DNA of 6,236 nt, taken from assembly GCA_002455215.1 (NCBI GenBank), contig DKKK01000139.1, positions 1-6,236 on the forward strand, written 5' to 3'. A program made the position numbers and the translations under genes. Source of the DNA: Anaerolineales bacterium UBA6668. Lineage in GTDB: Bacteria > Chloroflexota > Anaerolineae > Anaerolineales > UBA6668. Below the pieces are notes generated by a model. That model saw only the letters and a list, made by a program, of their open reading frames with translations, was not told the DNA's origin and ran no database searches. This document shows positions 1-5,556 of the stretch, in pieces. Within the stretch, counting starts at the first letter, position 1, and every line of letters starts with the position of its first letter.

Positions 1-97
1 CTTTTTCATGCGGTTGCCCTGAAGAGTTAAGGGGTGAGGGAAGTTGGAAGAAGGTGTAAACCCAGACCAGTCGTCGCACTTTTCGATTATCAAACCG

Positions 98-131
98 AGA
101 CCTAACAAAGTCTTTGAGAGCCGTTTGGTCT
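98..131. repeat. Decayed copy of the nested palindrome
   Basis: This stretch begins AGACCTAACA and ends TTTGGTCT. It aligns along its length with the perfect palindrome at 154-186, with a one-base insertion and several substitutions in the middle and right half. Symmetry is mostly lost, so it probably no longer folds well. It reads as an older copy of the same dispersed element. Confidence 0.5.
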
Positions 132-153
132 TTTTTAGAACCGAATCGAATCG

Positions 154-186
154 AGACCTAACAGGTCTTGGAGACCTGTTAGGTCT
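154..186. repeat. Perfect nested palindrome (REP-like hairpin)
   Basis: AGACCTAACAGGTCT at 154-168 and AGACCTGTTAGGTCT at 172-186 are exact reverse complements separated by TGG. Each 15-bp arm is itself an AGACCT-N3-AGGTCT palindrome, so the element can fold as one long hairpin or as two small ones. It lies 33 bp beyond the stop codon of the minus-strand histidine kinase and could serve as its 3' hairpin. There is no U-run directly after it on the minus strand, so a classical intrinsic terminator is not shown. Similar palindromes are common as dispersed intergenic repeats in Chloroflexota. Confidence 0.75.
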
Positions 187-218
187 TGTTAAATTTTCGA
201 TCATCAAACCAAGTCCTG

Positions 219-1553
219 TTAGCTCTGGTTTTGCAAGGTCAAGCGCACACTGGTTCCCTGACCCGGCTGGCTGTGCAGGTGAATTTCGCCATGTTGAGCT
301 TGCATCAAGGCTTGGGCAATTGCCAACCCTAACCCAGAGCCGCCACTGTCTTTTTCGCGGTCGTGGCTGGCACGGTAAAAACGCTCAAATACCCGTGAAA
401 GATGTTGCGGGGCAATGCCAACCCCATCGTCTTGTATGGTTAGGTGGGTTTTGTGAGCGCTGGTTTGGCTGGTGATGCGAATGGTGCAACCATCCGGATT
501 ATGACGCATGGCATTGTCGAGCAAGATGAGCAAAACCTGTTGCAAACGCGCCGGGTCTGCTTGGATGCTGGCAGTCGCAACCTGATTTTCAATGCGGCAC
601 TTGCGCTCTTCTGCCAGCTTTTGCAAACGCTCTACCCCGCTTTGCACAATCTCGCCAAGTTGCACGGGTTGGAGCGCAATTGGCAGGCGGTGGGCATCTA
701 GGCGCGAGAGTAAGAGTAAATCTTCCACCAGCCGATTCATCTCATCGGTTTCTTTGACAATATCGCCTAGCAGTTCGCCCGCTTGGGTTGGGTCGTTGAC
801 CATACGCCGTTGCGCCATTTCGGCGCTGGCACGCAAAAGGGTGAGCGGGGCACGCAGTTCGTGGCTGGCATTGGCGATGAAGGCTTGCTGGTTTTGCCAA
901 GCGCGGTGCGCCGTGGCTAGGCTTTGCCCTGCCACCACCCAGCTTGCCACACCCAAACCCAGCCACAGCCCCACCCCCATCAATGATAAACCCACCAACA
1001 GGCGATAAAGGACTGCATTTTCCTGGGCAACACTCTTTCCCGCCTGAAAAACCCATTCATCGGTCACTTTTAGGCTAAACAAGCGCACCGGCTCGCCTTG
1101 TTGGGTGGTGATGGTGCGCCAATCCTGTCCTTTTGCAAAAGCAGTTTGCACGGCTGAATTGTCCAAAACGGTGTCGGTTGGCTGAAAATTTTCTGCGTAT
1201 AGGTTGCCTTCTTGGTCTGCCAGAGTCACCAGAACTGCCTTCTGTGCGGCAGAGTAAAAGGTGCGTTCATGTTTGGGTTGATCTTCGTGGTCATCATCGT
1301 CATGCTCAGTTGGATAAGTGGGTGACGACTGCCCATCCACTTTTTGCAGGAGTGAAACAGGTACGGGTAAGCGGGCAGAACGAATGCTATCTGCCATGCC
1401 TTGACGGATGGTGTTTTCGACAGATTGGTATAAGTAACCGGCTACCAACCAATAGCTAACGCCAATGACAAACAACACAAATAACAAGCTAATGCCAGAG
1501 TAGAGTAAAGTGAGCCGAAGGCGAATATTGGCAAACACGGGGTTAGTCTCCAT
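219..1553 (-). CDS. Sensor histidine kinase, membrane-bound, with Asp/His-rich sensor loop
   Basis: A 444-residue two-component sensor. It autophosphorylates on a histidine and should pass the phosphate to the regulator encoded just upstream. Transmembrane helices lie at about 13-36 and 183-208, enclosing an extracytoplasmic sensor loop of about 145 residues. That loop contains an acidic/His cluster at 84-95 (HDDDDHEDQPKH) that could bind a metal ion. Catalytic motifs: H box with His231 (ANASHELRAPLTLL), N box with Asn347 (LLDNAMRHNPDG), DDGVGI at 375-380, FERFYRA at 389-395 and GSGLGL at 405-410. The linker from helix 2 to the H box is only about 20 residues, so a full HAMP domain is absent, as in many kinases of this subclass. 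The start codon overlaps the regulator's last codons by 11 bp and has no clear Shine-Dalgarno, which indicates translational coupling. Kinase identity is certain; the signal is not. Confidence 0.95.
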   Translation of the reverse strand: METNPVFANIRLRLTLLYSGISLLFVLFVIGVSYWLVAGYLYQSVENTIRQGMADSIRSARLPVPVSLLQKVDGQSSPTYPTEHDDDDHEDQPKHERTFYSAAQKAVLVTLADQEGNLYAENFQPTDTVLDNSAVQTAFAKGQDWRTITTQQGEPVRLFSLKVTDEWVFQAGKSVAQENAVLYRLLVGLSLMGVGLWLGLGVASWVVAGQSLATAHRAWQNQQAFIANASHELRAPLTLLRASAEMAQRRMVNDPTQAGELLGDIVKETDEMNRLVEDLLLLSRLDAHRLPIALQPVQLGEIVQSGVERLQKLAEERKCRIENQVATASIQADPARLQQVLLILLDNAMRHNPDGCTIRITSQTSAHKTHLTIQDDGVGIAPQHLSRVFERFYRASHDREKDSGGSGLGLAIAQALMQAQHGEIHLHSQPGQGTSVRLTLQNQS

Positions 1554-2220
1554 TTAAGCGATAACCAATGCCCCGCACGGTTTGGATGGGGTCGGCATAG
1601 CCGGGCAGGTTGAGTTTGCGGCGCAGGTAGGAAATGTACACATCTACCATAGAAAATTGCACATCGTGTTGGTAAGACCACACATAGTCGAGAATTTGCT
1701 GGCGTGAAAGGCTTTGACCTGGGTGGCGCAGGAAAAATTCCAGCAAGTTCCATTCGGTGCTGGTCAAATCAAGCGTAAAGCTCCCGCGCCGAGCGGTATG
1801 CGCCCGCAAGTCCATGACCAAATCGCCTAGCCGCAGTTCTTCACGGGCACCGCTGTTGGGTTGATGCCGCCGCGAGAGTGCCCGTAAGCGAGCGAATAAT
1901 TCTTCAAAGGCGAATGGTTTGCTTAGGTAGTCATCTGCCCCGCTATCCAAACCGGTCACGCGGTCTTCGATTTGACTGCGGGCAGTGAGCAGAAGCAGTG
2001 CAGTGTGAACCCCTGCCGAGCGGGCAGAACGGCAAATGGCAGGACCATCGCGCCCGGGAAGCATCCAATCTACCACAGCCACGTCATAAATATCGCGCAA
2101 CAGCAGTTCCAACCCGCCATTGCCTTCATGTACGGCGTCCACCTGCCAACCTTCATCTATAATGGCTTGGGTCAGTAAGCGGGCAAGTTTTTTGTCGTCT
2201 TCAATGATTAAGATTCGCAT
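1543..2220 (-). CDS. OmpR/PhoB-family response regulator
   Basis: A 225-residue DNA-binding response regulator. The receiver domain (1-118) shows the acidic pocket Asp8-Asp9, the phospho-acceptor Asp51 (VVDWMLPGRDG), Thr79 and Lys101 (LSKPF), so it should be phosphorylatable. The winged-helix domain (about 128-225) has the TSTEWNLLEFFLRHPG segment, a recognition helix near 190-203 (MVDVYISYLRRKL) and the wing TVRGIGYRL. Length and architecture are normal for the family. The start gives MRILIIEDD, the usual beginning. Just upstream there is no Shine-Dalgarno; instead a dispersed repeat begins within a few bases of the ATG, and the first codons lie inside a duplicated segment. It is first in an operon with the kinase and divergent from the PepSY operon. 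It probably controls that operon through the tandem box at 2479-2502, which is inference. Confidence 0.96.
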   Translation of the reverse strand: MRILIIEDDKKLARLLTQAIIDEGWQVDAVHEGNGGLELLLRDIYDVAVVDWMLPGRDGPAICRSARSAGVHTALLLLTARSQIEDRVTGLDSGADDYLSKPFAFEELFARLRALSRRHQPNSGAREELRLGDLVMDLRAHTARRGSFTLDLTSTEWNLLEFFLRHPGQSLSRQQILDYVWSYQHDVQFSMVDVYISYLRRKLNLPGYADPIQTVRGIGYRLNGD

Positions 2221-2375
2221 TTTGAGTTCGGGACGCAGATTGAACGGATGATCGGATGACGCGGACTAGATATGTGGGGCGTTCCAGTTTGTAGGCAGAG
2301 AATGGTTATGATTCGCATTTTGAGTTTGGGCGCAGATTGAACGGATGATCGGATGACGCGGATTAGATATGTGGG
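2212..2375. repeat. Tandem duplication (about 98-bp unit) covering the regulator start
   Basis: The segment 2212-2278 (GATTCGCATTTTGAG ... TATGTGGG) is repeated at 2310-2375 with two substitutions and one single-base deletion. Homology probably extends a little either way: ATGATTAAG against ATGGTTATG on the left, and a GAGAATG block on the right. The first copy contains the regulator's start codon and codons 2-3, so the second copy is a duplicated gene start that leads nowhere. The core of each copy is the dispersed GGACGCAGATTG...GATGACGCGGA element, which also occurs inverted at 6187-6230. Confidence 0.85.
2227..2270 (+). repeat. Dispersed 44-bp element, copy 1
   Basis: This 44-bp stretch (TTCGGGACGCAGATTG ... 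GCGGACTAGA) matches the reverse complement of 6187-6230 at 41 of 44 positions. A third copy, one base shorter, lies at about 2325-2367. Internally it shows an 8-base rhythm (ACGGATGA, TCGGATGA, CGCGGAT). Elements of this wording are scattered through intergenic DNA of Chloroflexota and some other environmental genomes. Copy 1 starts only a few bases from the regulator's ATG. Confidence 0.75.
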
Positions 2376-2478
2376 TTCTTCCCTGATAGCAAGGGCGGAG
2401 AATGATAACTGGATAAGCCAAACAGCCGTATCCTATTCTCACAATTCACAACAAACTATTCTCTCATTATTCCACACA

Positions 2479-2502
2479 ATTCTTGGAAAATTCTTGGAAA
2501 GT
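2479..2502 (+). promoter_or_regulatory. Putative OmpR/PhoB-type binding box
   Basis: ATTCTTGGAAA is repeated exactly and in tandem at 2479-2489 and 2490-2500, giving TTCTTGG-AAAA-TTCTTGG-AAAG. Two 7-bp direct repeats separated by 4 A/T-rich bases, with an 11-bp period, is the established layout of PhoB-like operators. The window encodes a regulator of that family divergently, and the box lies upstream of the PepSY operon. That this regulator binds here is inference. Confidence 0.5.
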
Positions 2503-2522
2503 TGAGCGGTTGGCTTAAGAAT
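2495..2522 (+). promoter_or_regulatory. Possible promoter of the PepSY operon
   Basis: TTGGAA at 2495-2500 could act as a -35 and AAGAAT at 2517-2522 as a -10, with a 16-bp spacer. Each matches the sigma70 consensus at only four of six positions. The -35 would overlap the second half of the tandem box, as in activator-dependent PhoB-type promoters, where a weak -35 is expected. It would give a leader of about 130 nt before the PepSY start. Confidence 0.25.
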
Positions 2523-2644
2523 TTTCACAGAAACAAATTGTATCCTATTCACAATCAAACAAACGTTTTGATTATTGGAACAAAACATCTCTACCACCCG
2601 TTGCCTTCATATGCAACACGGGAGCAAAACACTCAACATATTTT

Positions 2645-2658
2645 GGAGAATACTCATG
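2645..2658 (+). promoter_or_regulatory. Ribosome binding site fixing the PepSY start
   Basis: GGAG at 2645-2648 lies 7 nt before the ATG at 2656. This ATG is followed at once by a lysine-rich signal-peptide start (MLKKTLL). An in-frame TTG at 2575 would add 27 residues with no signal-like character and no convincing ribosome binding site, so 2656 is preferred. Confidence 0.75.
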
Positions 2659-3264
2659 TTAAAAAAGACCCTGTTAATTCCGGCGGTTGCCGTGACAGCC
2701 TTTGCCCTGGTGGCTGGCGGAAGCCTTGCCATGCGCCAAGCTTCTTCCAATCTGACCAACACCCCTGCTGTAGCCGCAAGCGCGGTTCCCAATGACACAT
2801 CTGCTTTGCAAAGCGAAGCACAAAAGCTCGAAGCGCAATACCAAGCGGCACTTGCGACTGCCACACAAAACAACCTAGTTTCTGAAGTGCAAGCGCAAAA
2901 CACCACCCCACCCCAGCCAACTGCCACCAGCCAGTTTGCCATTAGCGAAGCAAAAGCTCGCGAACTCGCCCAACAAGCCGTGCCCAATGCCGAAATTACC
3001 CGCATCGAGTTGGTAAATTTTCAAGGAACAGTAGCTTGGGAAGTCAGCTTTGCCACTGGCAAGCTGTATCTCTCCGCCGATAGCGGTGAAGTGCTGTATG
3101 ACGGCGCATCTAGCCAAGCACAACTGGGTAACGCGGGCACTGGCGGCGGGTTCCACCCGGAAGGTGATGACGACTCGGATGATTTTGGTGAACATCATGG
3201 GCATCATCGCGGTCACGAAGGCGGGTTCAACCCCTTTGAATCGCACGATGAGCATGACGACTAG
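2656..3264 (+). CDS. Exported PepSY-domain protein with Asp/His-rich C-terminal tail
   Basis: A 202-residue exported protein. Residues 1-25 form a signal peptide or membrane anchor (Lys3-Lys4, then a hydrophobic stretch to about 21). A Gln/Ala-rich linker follows to about 92, with a short possible coiled coil at 50-67. A single PepSY-like domain spans about 94-150: FAISEAKARELAQQAVPNAE, then ITRIEL, VAWEVSF and LYLSADSGEVLYDG. The tail (167-202) is almost all Asp, His, Glu and Gly (EHHGHHRGHEGG, SHDEHDD) and is a likely metal-binding segment. The domain ends in Asp149-Gly-Ala-Ser-Ser, close to but not matching the flavinylation motif used by ApbE enzymes. It is the first gene of the plus-strand operon, and its stop codon overlaps the next gene's Shine-Dalgarno. 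PepSY domains occur in peptidase inhibitors and in iron- or redox-linked membrane systems; the neighbours here favour the redox role. Confidence 0.85.
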   Translation: MLKKTLLIPAVAVTAFALVAGGSLAMRQASSNLTNTPAVAASAVPNDTSALQSEAQKLEAQYQAALATATQNNLVSEVQAQNTTPPQPTATSQFAISEAKARELAQQAVPNAEITRIELVNFQGTVAWEVSFATGKLYLSADSGEVLYDGASSQAQLGNAGTGGGFHPEGDDDSDDFGEHHGHHRGHEGGFNPFESHDEHDD

Positions 3265-3276
3265 GAGGACGCTCAA

Positions 3277-3810
3277 ATGGCTAACCCCACACGCAAATCA
3301 TCCCCAGCCACACCGTTTACTTACGGGTTACTCTCTGTTTCGGTGGCAGGCACAGTAGCCGGATATTTACTGATTGCCAATACCACCTATTACCCGCCGG
3401 TGGGTGAAGCAGTCGGTGAGACTCCAGTGGCAGAAAGCACAGCACAGCCCGATTATCAGGCGACCATTGCGGCACTCTCTGCCAAGCTGACCGCCCTGCC
3501 CACCCAACAGCTAATTTCTGCCAGCGCAAACGCGACCATGATAGCCCCCCAACAATTGGTTGTGCCGGCACAAATTGTAGGGGGCGCGCCCACTGCCACA
3601 CCAGAAGTTTTAGTCGTTCAAGAAACTGCCATTCCACAAGAAGCACTCCTACTACCTACCGAAACCGCAGTGCCCACAGCAGAACCCACTCTCGTAGTTG
3701 AAGCGACAGCAGTGGACATCAACAGCCTGCCTTCAGTGGTATTGCCTACCCAAGTGCCACCGCAAACCAACTTCAGTTTTCCGCCTGCCCGCAGTGGCTC
3801 GTCAAACTAA
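3277..3810 (+). CDS. Unrecognised membrane-anchored Thr/Pro-rich protein
   Basis: A 177-residue protein whose family I do not recognise. Residues 1-13 are basic and polar, 14-34 form one hydrophobic helix (FTYGLLSVSVAGTVAGYLLI), and the rest should lie outside the cytoplasm. From 41 onward it is low-complexity and rich in Ala, Thr, Pro, Val and Glu (for example PTATPEVLVV at 105-114 and PTETAVPTAEPT at 127-138), resembling the flexible linkers of Chloroflexota surface proteins. It has no cysteine, histidine or globular motif. An excellent Shine-Dalgarno (TAGGAGG, 3262-3268) overlaps the PepSY stop codon and lies 8 nt before the ATG, so the two genes are probably translated together. It may be a spacer or scaffold, or a very divergent flavin carrier: GGAPT at 102-106 is too far from the flavinylation motif to claim. 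It is a real gene by its context and signals. Confidence 0.75.
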   Translation: MANPTRKSSPATPFTYGLLSVSVAGTVAGYLLIANTTYYPPVGEAVGETPVAESTAQPDYQATIAALSAKLTALPTQQLISASANATMIAPQQLVVPAQIVGGAPTATPEVLVVQETAIPQEALLLPTETAVPTAEPTLVVEATAVDINSLPSVVLPTQVPPQTNFSFPPARSGSSN

Positions 3811-3819
3811 CCCGTTATT

Positions 3820-4761
3820 ATGGAAATCGCTCACTTTCGCGCAATGGGCAGTCAGATGGGTATTTGGCTCGATTGTTCCCCCGCAATCGCTACCAGCCTG
3901 TTTGCTCAAGCGCAAACTTGGTTCGAAAATTGGAACGCCCGCTTTAGCCGTTTTTCACCTACCAGTGAGCTAAGCCTGTTGAACGCACAAGGACATGCTG
4001 TGGTAAGTGACGAATTTTGGCAGGTGTTGGAGATTGCCGACCAAGCCGTGCGCGAAAGTGATGGCTTGTTTAATCCGCTGGTGCTGAACGCGGTGCAAGC
4101 GGTGGGTTACCAAAGCAGTTGGTCACCCAATCATGCCCCAATCCATCTCGCCCCTTCTCAACCCGCCGCCCCACTCGTTGCTTGGGAGCGGGGCATCCAT
4201 CGTGACCCCAAAACCCAAGAAGTTTGGCTGGCGGAAGGTCAAGCACTGGATTTGGGGGGAATTGTCAAAAGTTGGGCGGCAGATACTGCTTGCCAACGGC
4301 TCACTGCCTTTGCCCCGTGCCTTGTCAATGCCGGTGGGGATATCGCCGCCGGGCGTGTCTTGCAAAATGGCAGTTGGTGGCCCGTTGGGCTGGTCAATCC
4401 CTTTCAGCCGGAGAAAGACCTGCTGATGGTGGCGGTTTCTCGGCAGGGAGTGGCAACCAGCGGGCGAGATTTGCGCCAATGGCAGTTAAATGGTGCGGCA
4501 AAGCACCACATTATAGACCCGCGCACCGGCGATAGTGCCGCCACCGATATACTCAGCGTGTCAGTCGTAGCGGACACTACCCGCCAAGCCGAAACCGCCG
4601 CCCGCAGTGTACTCATCTTGGGCAGTCAGGCTGGCATGGCGTGGTTAAGTCGCAAGCCACATCTTGCGGCTTTAGTCGTTTTAGCAGATAGCACGATTCT
4701 GATGACCGAAAATTTCCGCGCTCATCTTTTGCAAACCCTTACACAGGAGACTGTTTTATGA
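3820..4761 (+). CDS. apbE: FAD:protein FMN transferase (ApbE family)
   Basis: A 313-residue ApbE-type enzyme. The family transfers FMN from FAD onto a Thr or Ser of an exported redox protein and requires Mg2+. Motifs in order: FRAMGSQM (6-13), RFSRFSPTSELSLLN (41-55), DGLFNP (81-86), ALDLGGIVKSWAAD (142-155), LVNAGGDI (168-175), VATSG (211-215) and HHIIDPRTG (229-237). Length is typical. In the last motif the usual A-D-x-x-x-T, whose Asp and Thr help hold the metal, appears as AETAAR (257-262), with Glu258 and Arg262 instead. No secretion signal or lipobox is seen at the N-terminus, so it may act in the cytoplasm or use an unrecognised export route. The start sits 9 bp after the previous stop without a clear Shine-Dalgarno, and the stop overlaps the next gene by 4 bp. 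The family call is strong; activity with the altered metal site is less certain. Confidence 0.92.
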   Translation: MEIAHFRAMGSQMGIWLDCSPAIATSLFAQAQTWFENWNARFSRFSPTSELSLLNAQGHAVVSDEFWQVLEIADQAVRESDGLFNPLVLNAVQAVGYQSSWSPNHAPIHLAPSQPAAPLVAWERGIHRDPKTQEVWLAEGQALDLGGIVKSWAADTACQRLTAFAPCLVNAGGDIAAGRVLQNGSWWPVGLVNPFQPEKDLLMVAVSRQGVATSGRDLRQWQLNGAAKHHIIDPRTGDSAATDILSVSVVADTTRQAETAARSVLILGSQAGMAWLSRKPHLAALVVLADSTILMTENFRAHLLQTLTQETVL

Positions 4762-5492
4762 ACCCATCAACCAAAATCCAATCATCGTCTGGTGAAAATA
4801 CTTGGCTTACCTACTTTTTACTAATCACCGCAATTTTTAGCGGGACGCTCCTTGCTTTGTGGCTAGTGCCCGATTTGACCAGTGGAGTCAAAGCCAATGC
4901 CACCCACGCCGCTTGGTTTCTTTCGCGCTCAACCGGCATAACCGCTTATTTACTCAATTGGCTTGGCATGGTGTTTGGTGTTTTGATGAGCACCCGCCTT
5001 GCCCGAAAATTTCCCGGAAATCTGTTTAGTTACGATACGCACCAGTTTTTAGCCATACTCAGCCTGCTCTTTGCAGTGATCCATGCTTTTGTGCTGTTGG
5101 GCGATGCCTACATCGGTTACAATTGGTTTCAAGTGCTCTTCCCATTCACCACTCAGGGCGACGATATCTTCTGGGTGGGTGTCGGTCAACTCAGTTTGTA
5201 TTTGTTAGGTGCCTTGGTACTCAGCTTTTATGTGCGGCAATGGATCAGCATGAAGGCTTGGCGGGCGGTACACTATTTGAGTTTTTTCACTTACCTCCTA
5301 TTTGTGCTACACTCCGTTTTTAGTGGCACCGATTCGCAAAGTTTGGCGTGGATGTATTGGCTGACGGCGGGAAGTTTGGGGGTGCTGATTGCCCTGCGCC
5401 TAGCACTTAAATTAGATAGCTGGCTATTTGTGGATGAAAAACGCAAACGACCTGCTACCCGAGCTAGCCAGAGCAAACTCCACACTTCTTAA
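4758..5492 (+). CDS. Ferric-reductase-like transmembrane haem protein
   Basis: A 244-residue integral membrane protein with about six helices (near 16-38, 55-77, 95-117, 136-158, 167-188 and 197-216). The core resembles the ferric-reductase transmembrane (cytochrome b, MsrQ/NOX-like) family. Four histidines in two helices, His95/His109 (14 apart) and His172/His185 (13 apart), have the spacing expected for ligands of two stacked b-type haems. LSRSTGITAYLLNWLG in helix 2 is also family-like. There is no FAD- or NAD(P)H-binding domain, so it cannot take electrons from NAD(P)H alone and needs a partner, plausibly a quinol or a flavoprotein. Translation is coupled to apbE by an ATGA overlap, with AGGAGA (4745-4750) 7 nt before the start. 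Its likely role is to carry electrons across the membrane to the exported products of this operon. MsrQ-type function is possible, but no msrP gene is present here. Confidence 0.88.
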   Translation: MNPSTKIQSSSGENTWLTYFLLITAIFSGTLLALWLVPDLTSGVKANATHAAWFLSRSTGITAYLLNWLGMVFGVLMSTRLARKFPGNLFSYDTHQFLAILSLLFAVIHAFVLLGDAYIGYNWFQVLFPFTTQGDDIFWVGVGQLSLYLLGALVLSFYVRQWISMKAWRAVHYLSFFTYLLFVLHSVFSGTDSQSLAWMYWLTAGSLGVLIALRLALKLDSWLFVDEKRKRPATRASQSKLHTS

Positions 5493-5509
5493 GGATTATT
5501 GTGCGTGAA

Positions 5510-5530
5510 AGCCTGTACTAGTTGTAGGCT
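5510..5530 (+). other. Weak hairpin between the membrane protein and haem protein genes
   Basis: AGCCTGTA (5510-5517) can pair with TGTAGGCT (5523-5530) around a 5-nt loop, using two G-U pairs, and is followed by ATTTTAT. It is a possible weak terminator or RNA processing site that could lower expression of the last gene. The 64-bp gap it lies in is the longest between any two genes of the operon. Confidence 0.3.
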
Positions 5531-5556
5531 ATTTTATCTACTCCACCATTTTTATC

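Larger units (their letters stand above)
81..210 (+). repeat. Direct repeat of 16 bp flanking the palindromes
   Basis: TTTCGATTATCAAACC at 81-96 recurs as TTTCGATCATCAAACC at 195-210, with 15 of 16 bases identical. Each copy is followed by AG(A/T)CCT-type sequence that belongs to the palindromic elements next door. The region 98-240 therefore looks like two or three copies of one dispersed intergenic element in different states of decay. The last copy runs into the final codons of the histidine kinase gene. No gene is visible in 1-218. Confidence 0.6.
2428..2564 (+). repeat. Paired GTATCCTATTC blocks bracketing the tandem box
   Basis: GTATCCTATTC occurs at 2428-2438 and again at 2540-2550. 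Each copy is followed by a similar A/C-rich tail (TCACAATTCACAACAAAC and ACAATCAAACAAAC). The copies are 112 bp apart and lie either side of the TTCTTGG tandem box. They could be paired operators or a small duplication. Nothing else in the window resembles them. Confidence 0.5.

Noticed and set aside
1..30. Possible last codons of an upstream plus-strand gene ending in TAA at 28-30, or a minus-strand start ATGAAAAAG reading off the left edge
   Set aside because: Ten codons or fewer are visible either way, with no strong Shine-Dalgarno and no recognisable sequence, so neither can be supported.
44..475. Plus-strand open frame of 143 codons
   Set aside because: It runs through the palindromic repeats and antisense to the kinase's conserved C-terminal ATPase motifs. 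The kinase is clearly the real gene.
2208..2318. Minus-strand short open frame starting MRIITIL from the duplicated regulator start
   Set aside because: It is most simply a by-product of the duplication: it reads through the dispersed repeat and has no Shine-Dalgarno. It is mentioned under findings but not called as a gene.
2212..2375. CRISPR-like array
   Set aside because: Only two copies are present, the intervening sequence partly matches the flank of the second copy, and no cas gene is present. It is a tandem duplication of a dispersed element.
2575..2655. In-frame TTG extension of the PepSY protein by 27 residues
   Set aside because: The extension has no signal-peptide character and no good ribosome binding site. 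ATG at 2656 has GGAG 7 nt upstream and begins a normal signal peptide.
3580..3594. GGAPT in the Thr/Pro-rich protein as a flavinylation site
   Set aside because: A Pro interrupts the motif and no FMN-binding fold surrounds it, so the resemblance is probably chance in a low-complexity sequence.
4929..4943. STGIT in helix 2 of the membrane haem protein as a flavinylation motif
   Set aside because: It lies within a predicted membrane helix, lacks the Ala of [ST]GA[ST], and resembles a family-typical segment of ferric-reductase-like proteins.
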